Shown here piece by piece: positions 50,707 through 61,226 of a DNA stretch of 64,000 nucleotides. The stretch covers positions 2,108,001 through 2,172,000 of the forward strand of contig NC_087104.1 of assembly GCF_963855985.1 (NCBI RefSeq), read 5' to 3'. The translations under genes and the position numbers were made by a program. The notes beneath the pieces were generated by a model that saw only the letters and a list, made by a program, of their open reading frames with translations, was not told where the DNA came from and did no database searches. How positions within the stretch are numbered: position 1 is the stretch's first letter; each line of letters starts with the position of its first letter. Origin of the DNA: Ostrinia nubilalis (taxonomy: Eukaryota; Arthropoda; Insecta; Lepidoptera; Crambidae).

Positions 50707-52392
50707 TGTTACGTACGCCTAATCTATGAAGATCGCTGCATCGACGCTGACCCAGTTTACCCAAATCAACATTGCAACTGCACTATGGACCGCGAGGAGC
50801 AGCATCAGCAAAATGCGCCTCTCATGACGACAGCGGCGACGTTTCATTAATTTTACTAATTATTCTATAATCATATTTGTTTCATACTTCGAGACGGTAT
50901 CACTAGCTTACCTAATTTTACTTTTATTGCAATTTCTTTCTTTTAAATTAAATTTAATTAAATAAAGTTTGCTTTTTCTTGGAACCTCCGGTTGCAGCTA
51001 ACGAAATTGGCGCAGTCGGTAGGATATTCGCGGTTAGGCCCGGGTCGCGTATGAAGATTTCCGTTCACCGAGCCCTCCGAGTGGCTATCAAGTCGCGCTT
51101 CGAATATCCGAACCTACGGGAGCTGCAGTCCAGAGGTGAATCAAGCCATCGATTCGTCCAGAAGAAAGCAATGCTGTAAGTCCTTGAATCTTTCAAGTCC
51201 TCACCTTCCTAATCCTAATTATATTAAACTTAATTAAGTTAGGTTCATATTACGTCGATAATGAAATAGTAATAGTGTACAAGTTCCCAATCTTTACTCC
51301 TTATACATACGACCTAATATACAAATTATCTATTGTCCCTAATCGAAATCACGAAATCCTTGTTCCATCATCCCCATTCCTAGCTATCCATGAGAAAGAT
51401 TTCAAGCACATAGAGGCTGAATGCCCGAAGACCAGCAAATGGTTCTTATGTGAAGAAACACGAAGTCTCCAAAGCCAAAGTTCAGCCTAATCATTGTCAC
51501 ACTAAATCAACCAGCATACGAAAAACTAGACGACCGCCTCTACGTCATCAACTTCCCTACTTCTACGAAGGTACATCTTTCCTGCGGGCAAGATCTTACA
51601 ACATCAACAAGGAGTATCGAGGCAGCTATCTCGCAATCATCCCACACAAATTCCACATGGAAACATCTCTGTTGACCATCTCAAACCTCAAAGATCGACT
51701 GAAAGGACATGTGCTGACAATCACGAATCTACCGAAGAAACCAGAGTACGATATTTCTACAGTCAAACTAATCTCTATGAATCTGGGTCATCTTCACACC
51801 ACCAACATGAAGATTTCCCAGCATCCAAAGTTAAATCTTGAGAAGAACGTAGATTACAGTATATACCATACTACCATCCCATTGTACATGGTATTAATCG
51901 GTGCATCTGTACTCATCAGCGTCATACTATACCGCAAGTACTACAAGAAATTAGACTCTGTCCATATCCAGCCACGGGAAACTCAGACACAAGGCACAAT
52001 ATACGCTGTACCAGAACCAAAGACAAGGACAAGCCAACCCACACCTCAATTCACTACGAAATTCTTCGGTGGTGGCTGTTCTTCGGGGGGAGGTGTTACG
52101 TACGCCTAATCTATGAAGATCGCTGCATCGACGCTGACCCAGTTTACCCAAATCAACATTGCAACTGCACTATGGACCGCGAGGAGCAGCATCAGCAAAA
52201 TGCGCCTCTCATGACGACAGCGGCGACGTTTCATTAATTTTACTAATTATTCTATAATCATATTTGTTTCATACTTCGAGACGGTATCACTAGCTTACCT
52301 AATTTTACTTTTATTGTAATTTCTTTCTTTTAAATTAAATTTAATTAAATAAAGTTTGCTTTTTCTTGGAACCTCCGGTTGCAGCTAACGAA
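50707..52392 (+). mobile_element. Gutted errantivirus-like LTR element
   Basis: LTRs of about 299 bp (50707-51005 and 52094-52392), starting TGTTACGTACGCC and nearly identical. The 5' LTR is followed by ATTGGCGCAGTCGGTAGGAT, the tRNA-Ser-type primer site used by insect errantiviruses. Only about 1.1 kb of interior is left: no gag, protease or polymerase, but the end of an env-like ORF and a polypurine tract (GGGGGGAGG) touching the 3' LTR. A second GGCGCAGTCGG follows the 3' LTR. Confidence 0.8.
51450..52109 (+). pseudogene. Env-like C-terminal remnant
   Basis: 219 codons. A hydrophobic segment of about 17 residues (IPLYMVLIGASVLISVI) near residues 144-160 is followed by basic YRKYYKK, as in the membrane anchor and cytoplasmic tail of errantivirus envelope proteins. 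The N-terminal surface part, signal peptide and cleavage site are absent. The ORF overlaps the polypurine tract and enters the 3' LTR. Non-functional fragment. Confidence 0.6.
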
Positions 52393-52435
52393 TAATTGGC
52401 GCAGTCGGTAATCAACAAGACAAAAGGCATCACTT

Positions 52436-52905
52436 TTTAGGGTTCCGTGGTCCTGACAAGGAACCCTTAAAGTTTCGATATGTCTGTCTGTCTGTCCGAG
52501 GTTTTGCTTGGAAACTATTGGCACTAGGGATATGTAATTTTGTGAAGGTATGTATATTAATCACGCCGACAAAACGGTAAAATAAAATAAAAAAATATAT
52601 ATTTTAGGGTAGCCCCTACCATGTAAAATGGGGATGAATTTTATCGAAAAAAATTGAAAAAATTCATAATAGTACTGCTTTTCATGAACTTTCAAGGAAA
52701 ACTATAATGGTTAAGATAGTGCTTTTAGTTTAAGAGTAATAGTCATTTAACTCATAAATTATAAAATTACTTAACTTATAAAAATTCCTTAGAAGACAAT
52801 ATTGAATGTGACTTCAGATGAAGTAATTGCTTGCATCTGAAATGTTTTATGTTAACGACGGACAACTAACGGAACCCTACACTGCGCGTAGCACGACACG
52901 TACTT
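52436..52905. repeat. Dispersed repeat bounded by AGGGTTCCGT
   Basis: Begins TTAGGGTTCCGTGGTCC and ends ACGGAACCCTACACTGCGCG then TAGCACGACACG. The terminal TGCGCGTAGCACGAC block recurs at about 12098, 21440, 39325 and 44210. Non-coding. Confidence 0.55.
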
Positions 52906-52989
52906 GGCTTTTTTTTTATTTGAAGTTGGAACGATTAATTTTCCGTTGTGATTTGCCTCCAAACTATGAAACATTTAGAGCAATTTTCA

Positions 52990-53510
52990 ACCGACTTCAA
53001 AAAAGGAGGAGGTTCTCAATTCGACCCGTATGTTTTTTTTTCTATGTTTGTTACGCGTTAACTCCGCCAATTATGAACCGATTTGAACAAATCTTTTTTC
53101 GGCGTATAGGTAATACCTCAAGGAAGGTCCCATTTAAATTTAATGATAGAAAAAACAACCCCCAAGGGTGGAAAATTGGGGATGAACTTTTATATACGCA
53201 ATATCTCCGCCGATTATAAATCAATTTGAACGATTATTTTTTTGTTGAATAGGTATTATCAAAAGGGTGGTTTCATGCGAATTTGAAGAAAATATTTCAC
53301 CCCCAAGGGTGGAAAATTGGGGATGAACTTTTTTATACGCAATATCTCCGCCGATTATGAACCAAGTTGAACGATTATTTTTTTGTTGAATAGGTATTAT
53401 CAAAAGGGTGGTTTCATGCGAATTTGAAGAAAATATTTCACCCCCAAGGGTAGAACTTTTTTTTAATTTTTAGCTTTTTTTTGTGTTCACGCATTTGAAG
53501 TCGGTTTTTT
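52990..53510. mobile_element. MITE with AACCGACTTC ends and 141-bp tandem units
   Basis: Starts AACCGACTTCAAAAAAGGAG and ends GAAGTCGGTTT. The interior has direct repeats of period 141 bp (CCCAAGGGT at 53161, 53302 and 53443). The CGACTTCAAAAAAGGAGGAG end is common in Lepidoptera. The ORF over it is a shadow. Confidence 0.75.
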
Positions 53511-53737
53511 TTTTTAAAGTTAATTATTTAATTTTAATTGTAAACTATATTGGTTTACAATTTAAATTAACATTGATCTATCGGTAACATACAAAGACTA
53601 AAAAAGTAAGAGAAGCAATACCTTTATTCCAAAAATCATACTTTATTGACAAAGTGAAGAAAATCAAAGCCATATAAGATACAGAATTGCATTTCAAAAT
53701 TGAACCGAATACACATTACAATAAAGTTAAATATCTC

Positions 53738-53898
53738 TTACAAGTTCTGAAGCATGATAATGGTAAGAGTAGTGACAACAGAAGCGAAGGACACCAGTAG
53801 ACCATTGTCAAGTCGGTAGAAGTTATTTGCGGTGAAGTTGATAGGTCTGAGGTAGACCAAGCTCCGGAATTCAGCTAGACTCTTTCTTGTGGATTCAC
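53738..53898 (-). pseudogene. Gustatory receptor copy E, exon 3
   Basis: 161 nt, same acceptor and reading as in other copies. The stop is at 53740-53738. The exon itself is intact. Confidence 0.8.
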
Positions 53899-53954
53899 CT
53901 GCAATAAATTATTATTATTGTAGCTCACGAATCGATGATGTTTTTATGAGAGGC

Positions 53955-55245
53955 TTTTGGAGTCCCCTAATAGGGCTAATCTTTCCGCCCAAAATACCAC
54001 AGTGCCTAGAGACGAAAGTCTTCAATCAGTGTGTTTTAATATACGGCTCGGAAACGTATCCTCTCAATATAGGCCTTAAAAATAAGCTCAAAATTGCACA
54101 GCGTGTTTCTTTACGAGATCGAATCAGAAATGAGGAGATCCGTAAACGAATTAAAGTCGTAGTGCTTGTTCACGTAGGTAGATACGCGCGGGCGCGGGGG
54201 CGGGTGCGGGCGCGGGAAACGTTGCGAGCTCGTGTTCACATTAACTAGGGATGGGCAAATGGAAAAAAATATCGATATTTATCGTATCGATATTTTTCAA
54301 ATATATCGATATATATCACCCAAGAAATATCGATATTTCGATATATCGATATTTTTTGCGCAATTTGCAATTATTTATAAAAAATGCCAAAATATTCGAA
54401 ATTTTAAAGCAAACACACATCTGGCTGTTTTAACATCAGTTTAATTATTAAAAAAAACAGCCTACTACATACCTACTCTTTTTCTAAATCGAAATCGGAT
54501 TGGTCGAATACATGTTGTGACGCATGAGCAGACAGCAGAGCTTTAAAAATATATCGATTTTGATATCTGAAAATAAATATCGAAAATTGATATAATAATA
54601 TCACGGGAAAAAATATCGCTGCTTTATATCGATATTTTTCTGAAAAAATATCGATATTTTGATATATCGATATTTTTTACCCAAGCCGAACATTAACCAC
54701 CAGGCGTTCGCGCGAGTGTGACGTACTATCGTTTCTAGCGACAAGTTCAAACTGGTTGAACTTACCTGACGTCGCGAGTGAAACGCGCGCGCCGCCGCTA
54801 GTTTGACATGAACACACAAACATCTTCACGCGTTGAAATTACCGCGAGCGCTCCGCGCGCGCCAGTCGCTAGCTTGCCCGCTAGTTAGACCGCACCTGCG
54901 TTTCGTACGTGAACACTTGGAATCACTACATATGTTTGATATTTCGTCATCGCGCCCGCCACCGCGCCCGCGAGTCAACGTGAACAAGCACGTAGACGTT
55001 GCCCAATGGATTAGCAAGCTAAAGTGGCAATGGGCAGGGCACATAGTACGCAAAACTGACGGCCTCAGACAGGTAAGCGCAGCGTAGGATATCCACCCAC
55101 AAGGTGGACCGACGACCTCATAAAAGTAGCAGGAAGGCGCTGGATGCAAGCTGCCACCACCGGCCATTGTGGAAATCATTGGGGGAGACCTATGTTCAGC
55201 AGTGGATGTCCTATGGCTGTAATGATGATGATTAAGGGTAGGGAT
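53955..55245 (+). mobile_element. RTE-like LINE fragment in copy E intron 2
   Basis: Plus-strand LINE 3' part (WISKLKWQWAGHIVRKTDG at about 55008), ending in an ATGATGATG tail at 55222-55236. Interrupted by an element at 54162-54991. Same family and same intron position as the fragment in copy A. Confidence 0.7.
54162..54991. mobile_element. 830-bp element with GC-rich ends and ATCGAT core
   Basis: Ends GTGCTTGTTCACGT and its inverse with a 3-bp repeat GTA outside. Subterminal sequence is very GC-rich (GGGCGCGGGGGCGGG). The core 54246-54680 is full of ATATCGATAT words and begins TAGGGATGGGCAAA, so it may be a second, hAT-like insertion. No transposase. Confidence 0.65.
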
Positions 55246-55584
55246 AATCCAGGTTTTATCGACATCATAGGAAATAAAACATTGTGCGCTAGCACGACTT
55301 ATAGTTATAATATGATCTAAAGAAGCATTCTAGGCAGTCGCAAGCACACAGACGCGCCCTCAAGCAGGCGGCATTCACTGGTTTAGACTGGTTTGCGGCA
55401 CTTCGCGCGAATGTCTATGCACACTTTTTTTTGTACATTGTCTTTCTTTAGAAACAGAGCTTCAAAAGTTATTAGTCAATACTGAATTGATTTTTTTGTA
55501 AATTATGATTATCATAATTTATGTTTTTCTTGCAAAGTGTATTGTTTGGTTGCAGCTCTATGTCTTTATAGTGTCTCTACTTAC

Positions 55585-55756
55585 TTATTTTCCTGTCCAC
55601 AAGTATATGATCCGTAATGCTGATAATAATGTCTCTCTGTTCATAGCTCCTTTCACAGCAGTTAACCAAAAATCCAACGTTTACTATACAGAAAACAGCC
55701 AACAGTAGGTTTGAGAGGGTTACAATAAATAACGTCCATGGTGATCCATCTGTAAT
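55585..55756 (-). pseudogene. Gustatory receptor copy E, exon 2
   Basis: 172 nt, GTAAGT donor, reads PWTLFIVTLS and CCERSYEQRDIIISITDH. The PWTLFIVTLS stretch is shared with copy A only, marking A and E as sisters. Open reading. Confidence 0.8.
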
Positions 55757-55817
55757 CTGTTTAAATAAAAATTAAAAGTCAAATAATATAGGTTGACAAT
55801 AGCCTGAATTAATATAA

Positions 55818-56140
55818 CGAGTTAGAGTCAAAGCACGCGATGCGCTGTGGCGGCGACACGACGTCGCGGAGCGGTGTCGGCTCGCCGTGTCATCCTTAGG
55901 TTCGGCCAAACCAACGCGATCTGCCTGCGTGCGCGATGGCGATGGTGATCAATGCATTAAAGTCTGTTCGCCATCGCTATCATCATCGTCATCGTGCACG
56001 CGCCGGCTGCAAGCGTTGTTTTGGCCGAATCTTTGTATAGAAATATCTATACACACGAGCGGTGCGGCGCCGCGCGATAGGTACGGCGAAATCTTTGCGG
56101 TATGGTGCCGCAACGCATCGTGTTATTTGGCTCTTAAACT
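55818..56140. repeat. GC-rich intron 1 element, copy E
   Basis: Inverse of 4285-4600 and almost full length, with CATCGTCATCGTGCACGCG and CTATACACACGAGCGGTGC. Supports the A-E pairing. ORFs at 55887-56159 are compositional. Confidence 0.55.
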
Positions 56141-56479
56141 TATTTACGGTGCCTTATAAAAGTTTGAAGAACAATAACAAAAGTTCAAACAAAAACAAGA
56201 TGCGAGACCTGCTACAATTTGCCTCTTAAGAACAGGTAAACCATACATTATTAATGTTTGTTTGTATAAAAAGTAGTTTATAATTCGGATAACTTACGAC
56301 TTCATAAGTTTCATAACCAATTAAGATCCTTACAGATAAGTTTATATTATACACTATGTTAAAAAGCTGCAAAGAATTGTTGTATAAAATCTGAAAACAA
56401 TTAATTAAAATCAATATTTAATTTTATCCAAAACATATAAATTAAATTATTATTATTGTAGTATAGTTAAAACACAAAC

Positions 56480-56547
56480 TCGTATGCCAAACGCTTCATT
56501 GATGTAATTATTTTGTTCAGTCAGCAACAAATAACATTTGTTCAACC
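56480..56547 (-). pseudogene. Gustatory receptor copy E, exon 1 (3' end)
   Basis: Last codons of exon 1 (NKCYLLLTEQN to INEAFGIR) after the transposon. The donor is CGA before GTTTGT. The segment includes one copy of the 8-bp target duplication GTTCAACC/GGTTGAAC. Confidence 0.8.
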
Positions 56548-57767
56548 CTCAGATCATAGAAGGGAATAGATGTGAAACGGGGGCGTGGCGCGTGTCTCCG
56601 CGATATGCCCAGAAACGAACATCGGCCGCGTAGCTAGGTTAGTCGCGATTCAGTCGTACTAAGGAAATGTTCTCCGATTTTTTTGGATAATGCGTCGTTA
56701 CGTGCAATAAAACAAGTGAAACGAAGAACTACAGGAACAATGGAGTCATTTACTACATGTAAGTATTGCAAATCCATTGGTATTTTGGTTATAAATAAAA
56801 AAAACTTAACATTTTTACGAACGAATTCAGTGCCGTAACAATTACTGCGATATCGAAATCAGTGGTGATAAAAATTCTAACACACTTGTACATTGACGAT
56901 TTAGTTAGCAACCACTTTATGTCATGCTCAACTACTGCGCGGTGTATTTAATTTCTTCCGATATCCACTGTCGTGTGAAAATACACAGTACGGCCGCATG
57001 TGCCGGTCGTAACATAGTGCCGTGCTCGTGTTCTAATGCGGTTTCCTAATCGATAAATAGAAGTAAATTATAATTTTCTATTTTGTAATTTTACATAAAA
57101 AAATTATGTGTTACTTGCGATTATAAGATTTTACAAAAAAAATAATAACAGTAGAAGTAATTAGTAACTGTCAACTATGTAATTACTATAAGAGCTAGTT
57201 GAAAGCCTAATATAGGCATTATTTTTGATAAACATATGCGGTACGCAGATCGCCATAATTAATCCTTCAAGGCCCGCGAATCTAGACACAATAGATAATC
57301 AATTGTTATGACATTAATTAATGCCGTCTGGGACTCAAGCGGTTAAAAAGTAAATGCGTGATACTCGTAGTAGTTAATAATAACGTATAATAATAAAAAG
57401 GTTTTCATACATAAGCATTTTGTGAAACCAGTTTCGAGCCTTGCCCCTAGCGATTTAACCCAGATACTCCTGAAACTTTTTATACTTATAAATTTTTATA
57501 AAATTTTAGTATGTTTCTAAATAGAAGTCAAGTGTCCACAGAAAAATATTAGAAAAATTCTTGGTCAACTGGAAAAGCCGGAAAATGGGTGGTGTTTTAA
57601 CACCTGGACGGAGAATGTACTACTACCACAACTACTACTATGAGAAAAAACCATACTATGATTTTGTTAGGTTTAAGAGTTAAAAACGAGTTGTAAATTA
57701 TACTCATTTATTTAAAAAATACCAAATTATTATTCAGAGGTATGGTATATGGTAAGACATAAATCAT

Positions 57768-57870
57768 AGCCTAGGATGTTTTAGTACGTGGCGCATTTTT
57801 TACACCAAATTGTTTTTTTCTTGCAAATTTTACATGTCAGTTGCGTGTAGTACTCGTAAGTAAAGTAGTA
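57768..57870 (-). pseudogene. piggyBac-like transposase C-terminal remnant
   Basis: Minus-strand reading CKICKKKTIWCKKCATY has the CxxC...CxxC pattern of the cysteine-rich tail of piggyBac transposases. Short and isolated from the N-terminal remnant at 60276-60530. Confidence 0.45.
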
Positions 57871-57955
57871 CATAGGGAGGGATGTAAGCTCCGTGGACCC
57901 TGGTTGTGGTCTTCATAAATATTGTTTGGGAGTATGACTGCTTTGCCATGTATAT

Positions 57956-59093
57956 TAGGGTGTCCCATAATTTTCAAAGTTTTAAATTTGTAACGCATAG
58001 GTCTTAGTTTTGTTTGTTTGCCTCTAAAACACTCGGAAATAAATTTTTACTTTATTTGGAGTACGATAACCCGTGCCGACTTGCATCGAAACATGTTGCG
58101 CGGCAGTAGCGGTGCGTATTCGCGGTATTGTCATTTGTTCTCAATTAATCATCACGACCAACTTACCAGCTCTGATGAAAGCCTTAAGGAACTCTTGACA
58201 TCCACTTTCCAAAAGGTATATGAGAGTGTTGATAAATGATTTCCAAAGCAGCCTTGAGCAAGTTTAGTCAACATCTTTGTTACTTCATGTCAGAAGAAAT
58301 TGCCGTTTTATCACTCTTTGATGATGAAAGTAATGAACAAACACCGTCAATACTGTAGTAAAAGTACAAAGAGAGAGTATGTATGATTCTGGGAAGATAT
58401 ACATTCCATCTTAAGAAGGTATGATTATTTCTATGGTAAATAGGACTAGTACTAATTTTTTTATCATGTTTTTAATAAATTGATAATAATACTGCCTTAT
58501 TTATTGTTGCTGGAAACCCATTGAGTGATTTAGTGTCTGTCAAGACTATACATTTATTTATTCCATTGAAAATTGATAAGAATTTTCCCCTGAGACCCAT
58601 TTCTAAATGAGATGAAGATGTTGCCTATTTAAAAGCAAAAAAGTGCTTTCCTTAAGGGTAATTAATGATACAGCTGAGAGAGCTATAAAGCTTATGCAAG
58701 ATTTTCATTGTTTGATCACTGCAAAGGAAGAGAAAAAGCTATTTTTGCTACGCACAGTGTAGCAAAAATCAGGCCAATATTGAGGAGCATGGAAATCTGT
58801 ATCCAGAATGTAAAAAAGGGACCCTCAAAAGTAAAATATATTGTCTGATATCTTCTTTATATAAATATTTTATAACATTTAAATATTTTAATTGATTAAG
58901 CTACATAACCAAAGGGGTAAAACCAGCATTTTTCAAAATCTTCAGAGCTCAGTCGGCACGGGTTAATGTTGACGTAGGAAGATGAAATTTTGTATTTAAG
59001 TATGTCTGAGTAGTACTAAAAGAAATAGAGGGTATGCATTTCAATATCTAAAAAAAATTTTTTTTCGGCCATTTCTGGGACACCCTAATGTAT
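57956..59093 (+). mobile_element. Degenerate DNA transposon with TTAGGGTGTCCCA ends
   Basis: Ends TTAGGGTGTCCCA and its inverse; TGTATA is present on both sides as a candidate target duplication. Plus-strand fragments in different frames read SKFSQHLCYFMSEEIAVLSL (about 58255) and FPLRVINDTAERAIKLMQDF (about 58650), which recall an uncharacterised ORF type repeated in many arthropod genomes. Stops and frameshifts throughout. Superfamily not known to me. Confidence 0.55.
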
Positions 59094-59431
59094 ATTTTAG
59101 ACATTTTGGCACAGAACTTTCACAGAAGGTACTTGCACTATATTGCATTGTTGTAATTTGTGATTGCGGTAGGAACTTTCATGGCAGAAGAACTAACTGC
59201 ATTGGAGGCGTCATTAGATTCATTTCGTCTTACTTTAAAAAAATCAGAGAGCGGGATGTTATCATCTTTATCTGAAGACTTGTCGTACAGTACTTCTGCC
59301 TAGGCTCTAAGTTGCGAACCTGGAAGTTCACGAAAAATAGCAATAGAAAACTGACACGCTATAAGTAGTAATGCAGAAGCAATAGATGAATATTCTGGTG
59401 AGGAAGACCACGTTACCTTATAAAATCTTCC

Positions 59432-60316
59432 AGGTTATAGCACAAAATATAACAGAAGGTAAACTCATGTATGTACCTCGCTTTGCATACCTCTCTCGCT
59501 CGCACGCTCGGCCGTCGCGCTAGGGTTGTCTTGTCATGTGTTGCGTTTATTTCGATAAGATAGAAAAATCTTACTCTTAATACTATGCAAGAAAGACAAT
59601 AACAAATATCCACGTATACTTATTTATATTTAGTACGTTATTATAGTAATAGTTTGCAAACAAATACACGAGAAGGAAGTAGTATTTAGTTGAGTGACAC
59701 TATTATCCAACTAATATTATAAATGCGAAAGTTTGGATGTCTGGATGTTTGTTGCTCTTTCACGCAAAAACTACTGAACGGATTTTGATGTAACTTTACA
59801 GTATTATTGTTTATAACCCTGAATAACATATAGGCTATAATTTATGACGATCTGTGACAAACTAAATTTCACGCGGGTGAAGTCGCGGGCAAAAGCTAGT
59901 TATCCAATAATTCCTTAAACCTCTCTAAAACAATTTGGTATTCCTAATAATTGAGTTGGCTTTCAATTTCAATTGAAATTCAAATAAATAACTTACTTAC
60001 CTTCCCGAATCAACTGGTAATTTAAAAAATGAAAATTCGGTATTTAATGATGAGTTTAAGCAACCAAATACCGAACAATTATAACACGACTTTTTCTGTT
60101 CACTCATTTTCGTCAATTTCGCAAAACAAAATAATATCACAGGCGGTTGACCGGCGCGTGACTCAAGCGAACCACAGCGAACGTGTGGCGAACGTCTGTC
60201 GCGCCACGTCGCGCTCGCATTCGTCCAAGACAGTCTTGCTAGAGCGGTGTCTATGTGTGCGTGGCTCGAGCGCGTTTAGTATGGAGTTTGTCTTCTGTTA
60301 TATTTTGTGGTTATAG
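59432..60316. mobile_element. Inverted-repeat element inside the composite
   Basis: TATAGCACAAAATATAACAG at the left and CTGTTATATTTTGTGGTTATA at the right are inverted; TTCCAGGTTA precedes the left end and a related piggyBac-like stretch follows the right. About 885 bp, with a GC-rich interior from about 60170 to 60270. Includes a SINE-like repeat at 59717-59895. Confidence 0.5.
59717..59895. repeat. SINE-like dispersed repeat
   Basis: Begins ATTATAAATGCGAAAGTTTGG, contains AACTACTGAACGGATTTTGATG and ends AAGTCGCGGGCAAAAGCTAGT. A standard lepidopteran interspersed repeat. Non-coding. Confidence 0.65.
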
Positions 60317-60530
60317 TTAGATAAACGGTACCAGGATAACCTGGAAGATTTTGTAAGGTAAGGTGGTCTTCTTCACCAGAATAATCATCCGTTGCTTCTG
60401 CATTGGCATTTTCTGGTGGTAAAATTGCTATGTGATTCGGTATCTGAGCATCGTCGTCAATGTTTTCTAATACGTCCACAATTTCGTGAAGTCTCAGCGG
60501 TCTTTTATATCGTGGCCTAAACTTTTAATG
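60276..60530 (-). pseudogene. piggyBac-like transposase N-terminal remnant
   Basis: The minus-strand ORF gives RPLRLHEIVDVLENIDDD, then ILPPENANAEATDDYSGEED and LQNLPGY. The acidic D-x-x-S-G-E-E-D followed by NLPG is typical of the N-terminal region of piggyBac-type transposases as I recall them. A second, plus-strand copy with a stop lies at 59340-59430. The catalytic domain is missing. Confidence 0.5.
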
Positions 60531-61226
60531 AATATACAGGTTAGATGTCGATTATGCGACCAGGTGTTAAAACACCGATCGTAATTTTGTCATAAAAAGT
60601 CTCAAAAATGTAAAGTTTTTCAAAAACATATGTTTATAGTTTTATAGCTAACAGTAGTACATAAAATAATAACTAGTATAATCTGAGGTTTTACTAGCAA
60701 GTTTATGAAATATCTTACCATTTATTAGACGTTTTTGCACAAAACTAAATAACAGAATTCAAAATAATAAAAAACTAACAAAATAAAGCAAATATGCGAT
60801 ATCGAACATACTCAATTACAGCTTGATTCGTAATGAAGAGAAAATACAAGGAACAGTAAACAAATTCTCGATATTGTTATAATTTATCTGAGGATATTCC
60901 GAACTACTTTTTAGCGGTGTTATAACGCCTGGTAGGAGTAAGTGGGTTAAAGTATCGATATCTTGTCGACTTCATTTTATCTTTGTTCTCTCACTAGTTT
61001 TCAAAGTGTGCGTCACGTCACGCGGCCATTGATTGGCCATAAGGCACGCCTTCTGGCCAATCACAGCACTTTTAAGCCGGTTGCACATGTTGTCGTAGAC
61101 TCTCAGTCGCTTTGTTTTTACACAGTTGAATGTGTGTGTGGGAGCTGTGGTGGGGGAAATTTGGGGACACTGGTTCTCGTTGTAGTTACGCGCGACTTCA
61201 TATCTATTCTCTTTCTATGATCTGAG

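Larger units (their letters stand above)
56548..61226. mobile_element. 4.7-kb composite DNA transposon in copy E exon 1
   Basis: Perfect 14-bp terminal inverted repeats CTCAGATCATAGAA, extending imperfectly to about 30 bp, are flanked by the 8-bp direct repeat GTTCAACC (56540-56547 and 61227-61234). 8-bp duplications occur with hAT and P-type transposons. The interior holds piggyBac-like remnants and at least two further inverted-repeat elements, so it is nested. No intact transposase. A short ATG..GTAAGT unit at 56741-56765 could be a first exon. Confidence 0.8.

Noticed and set aside
51275..51490. 71-codon ORF as a separate gene inside the errantivirus-like element
   Set aside because: Probably another frame-broken piece of the same env-like region; overlaps the 51450-52109 reading and has no independent start context.
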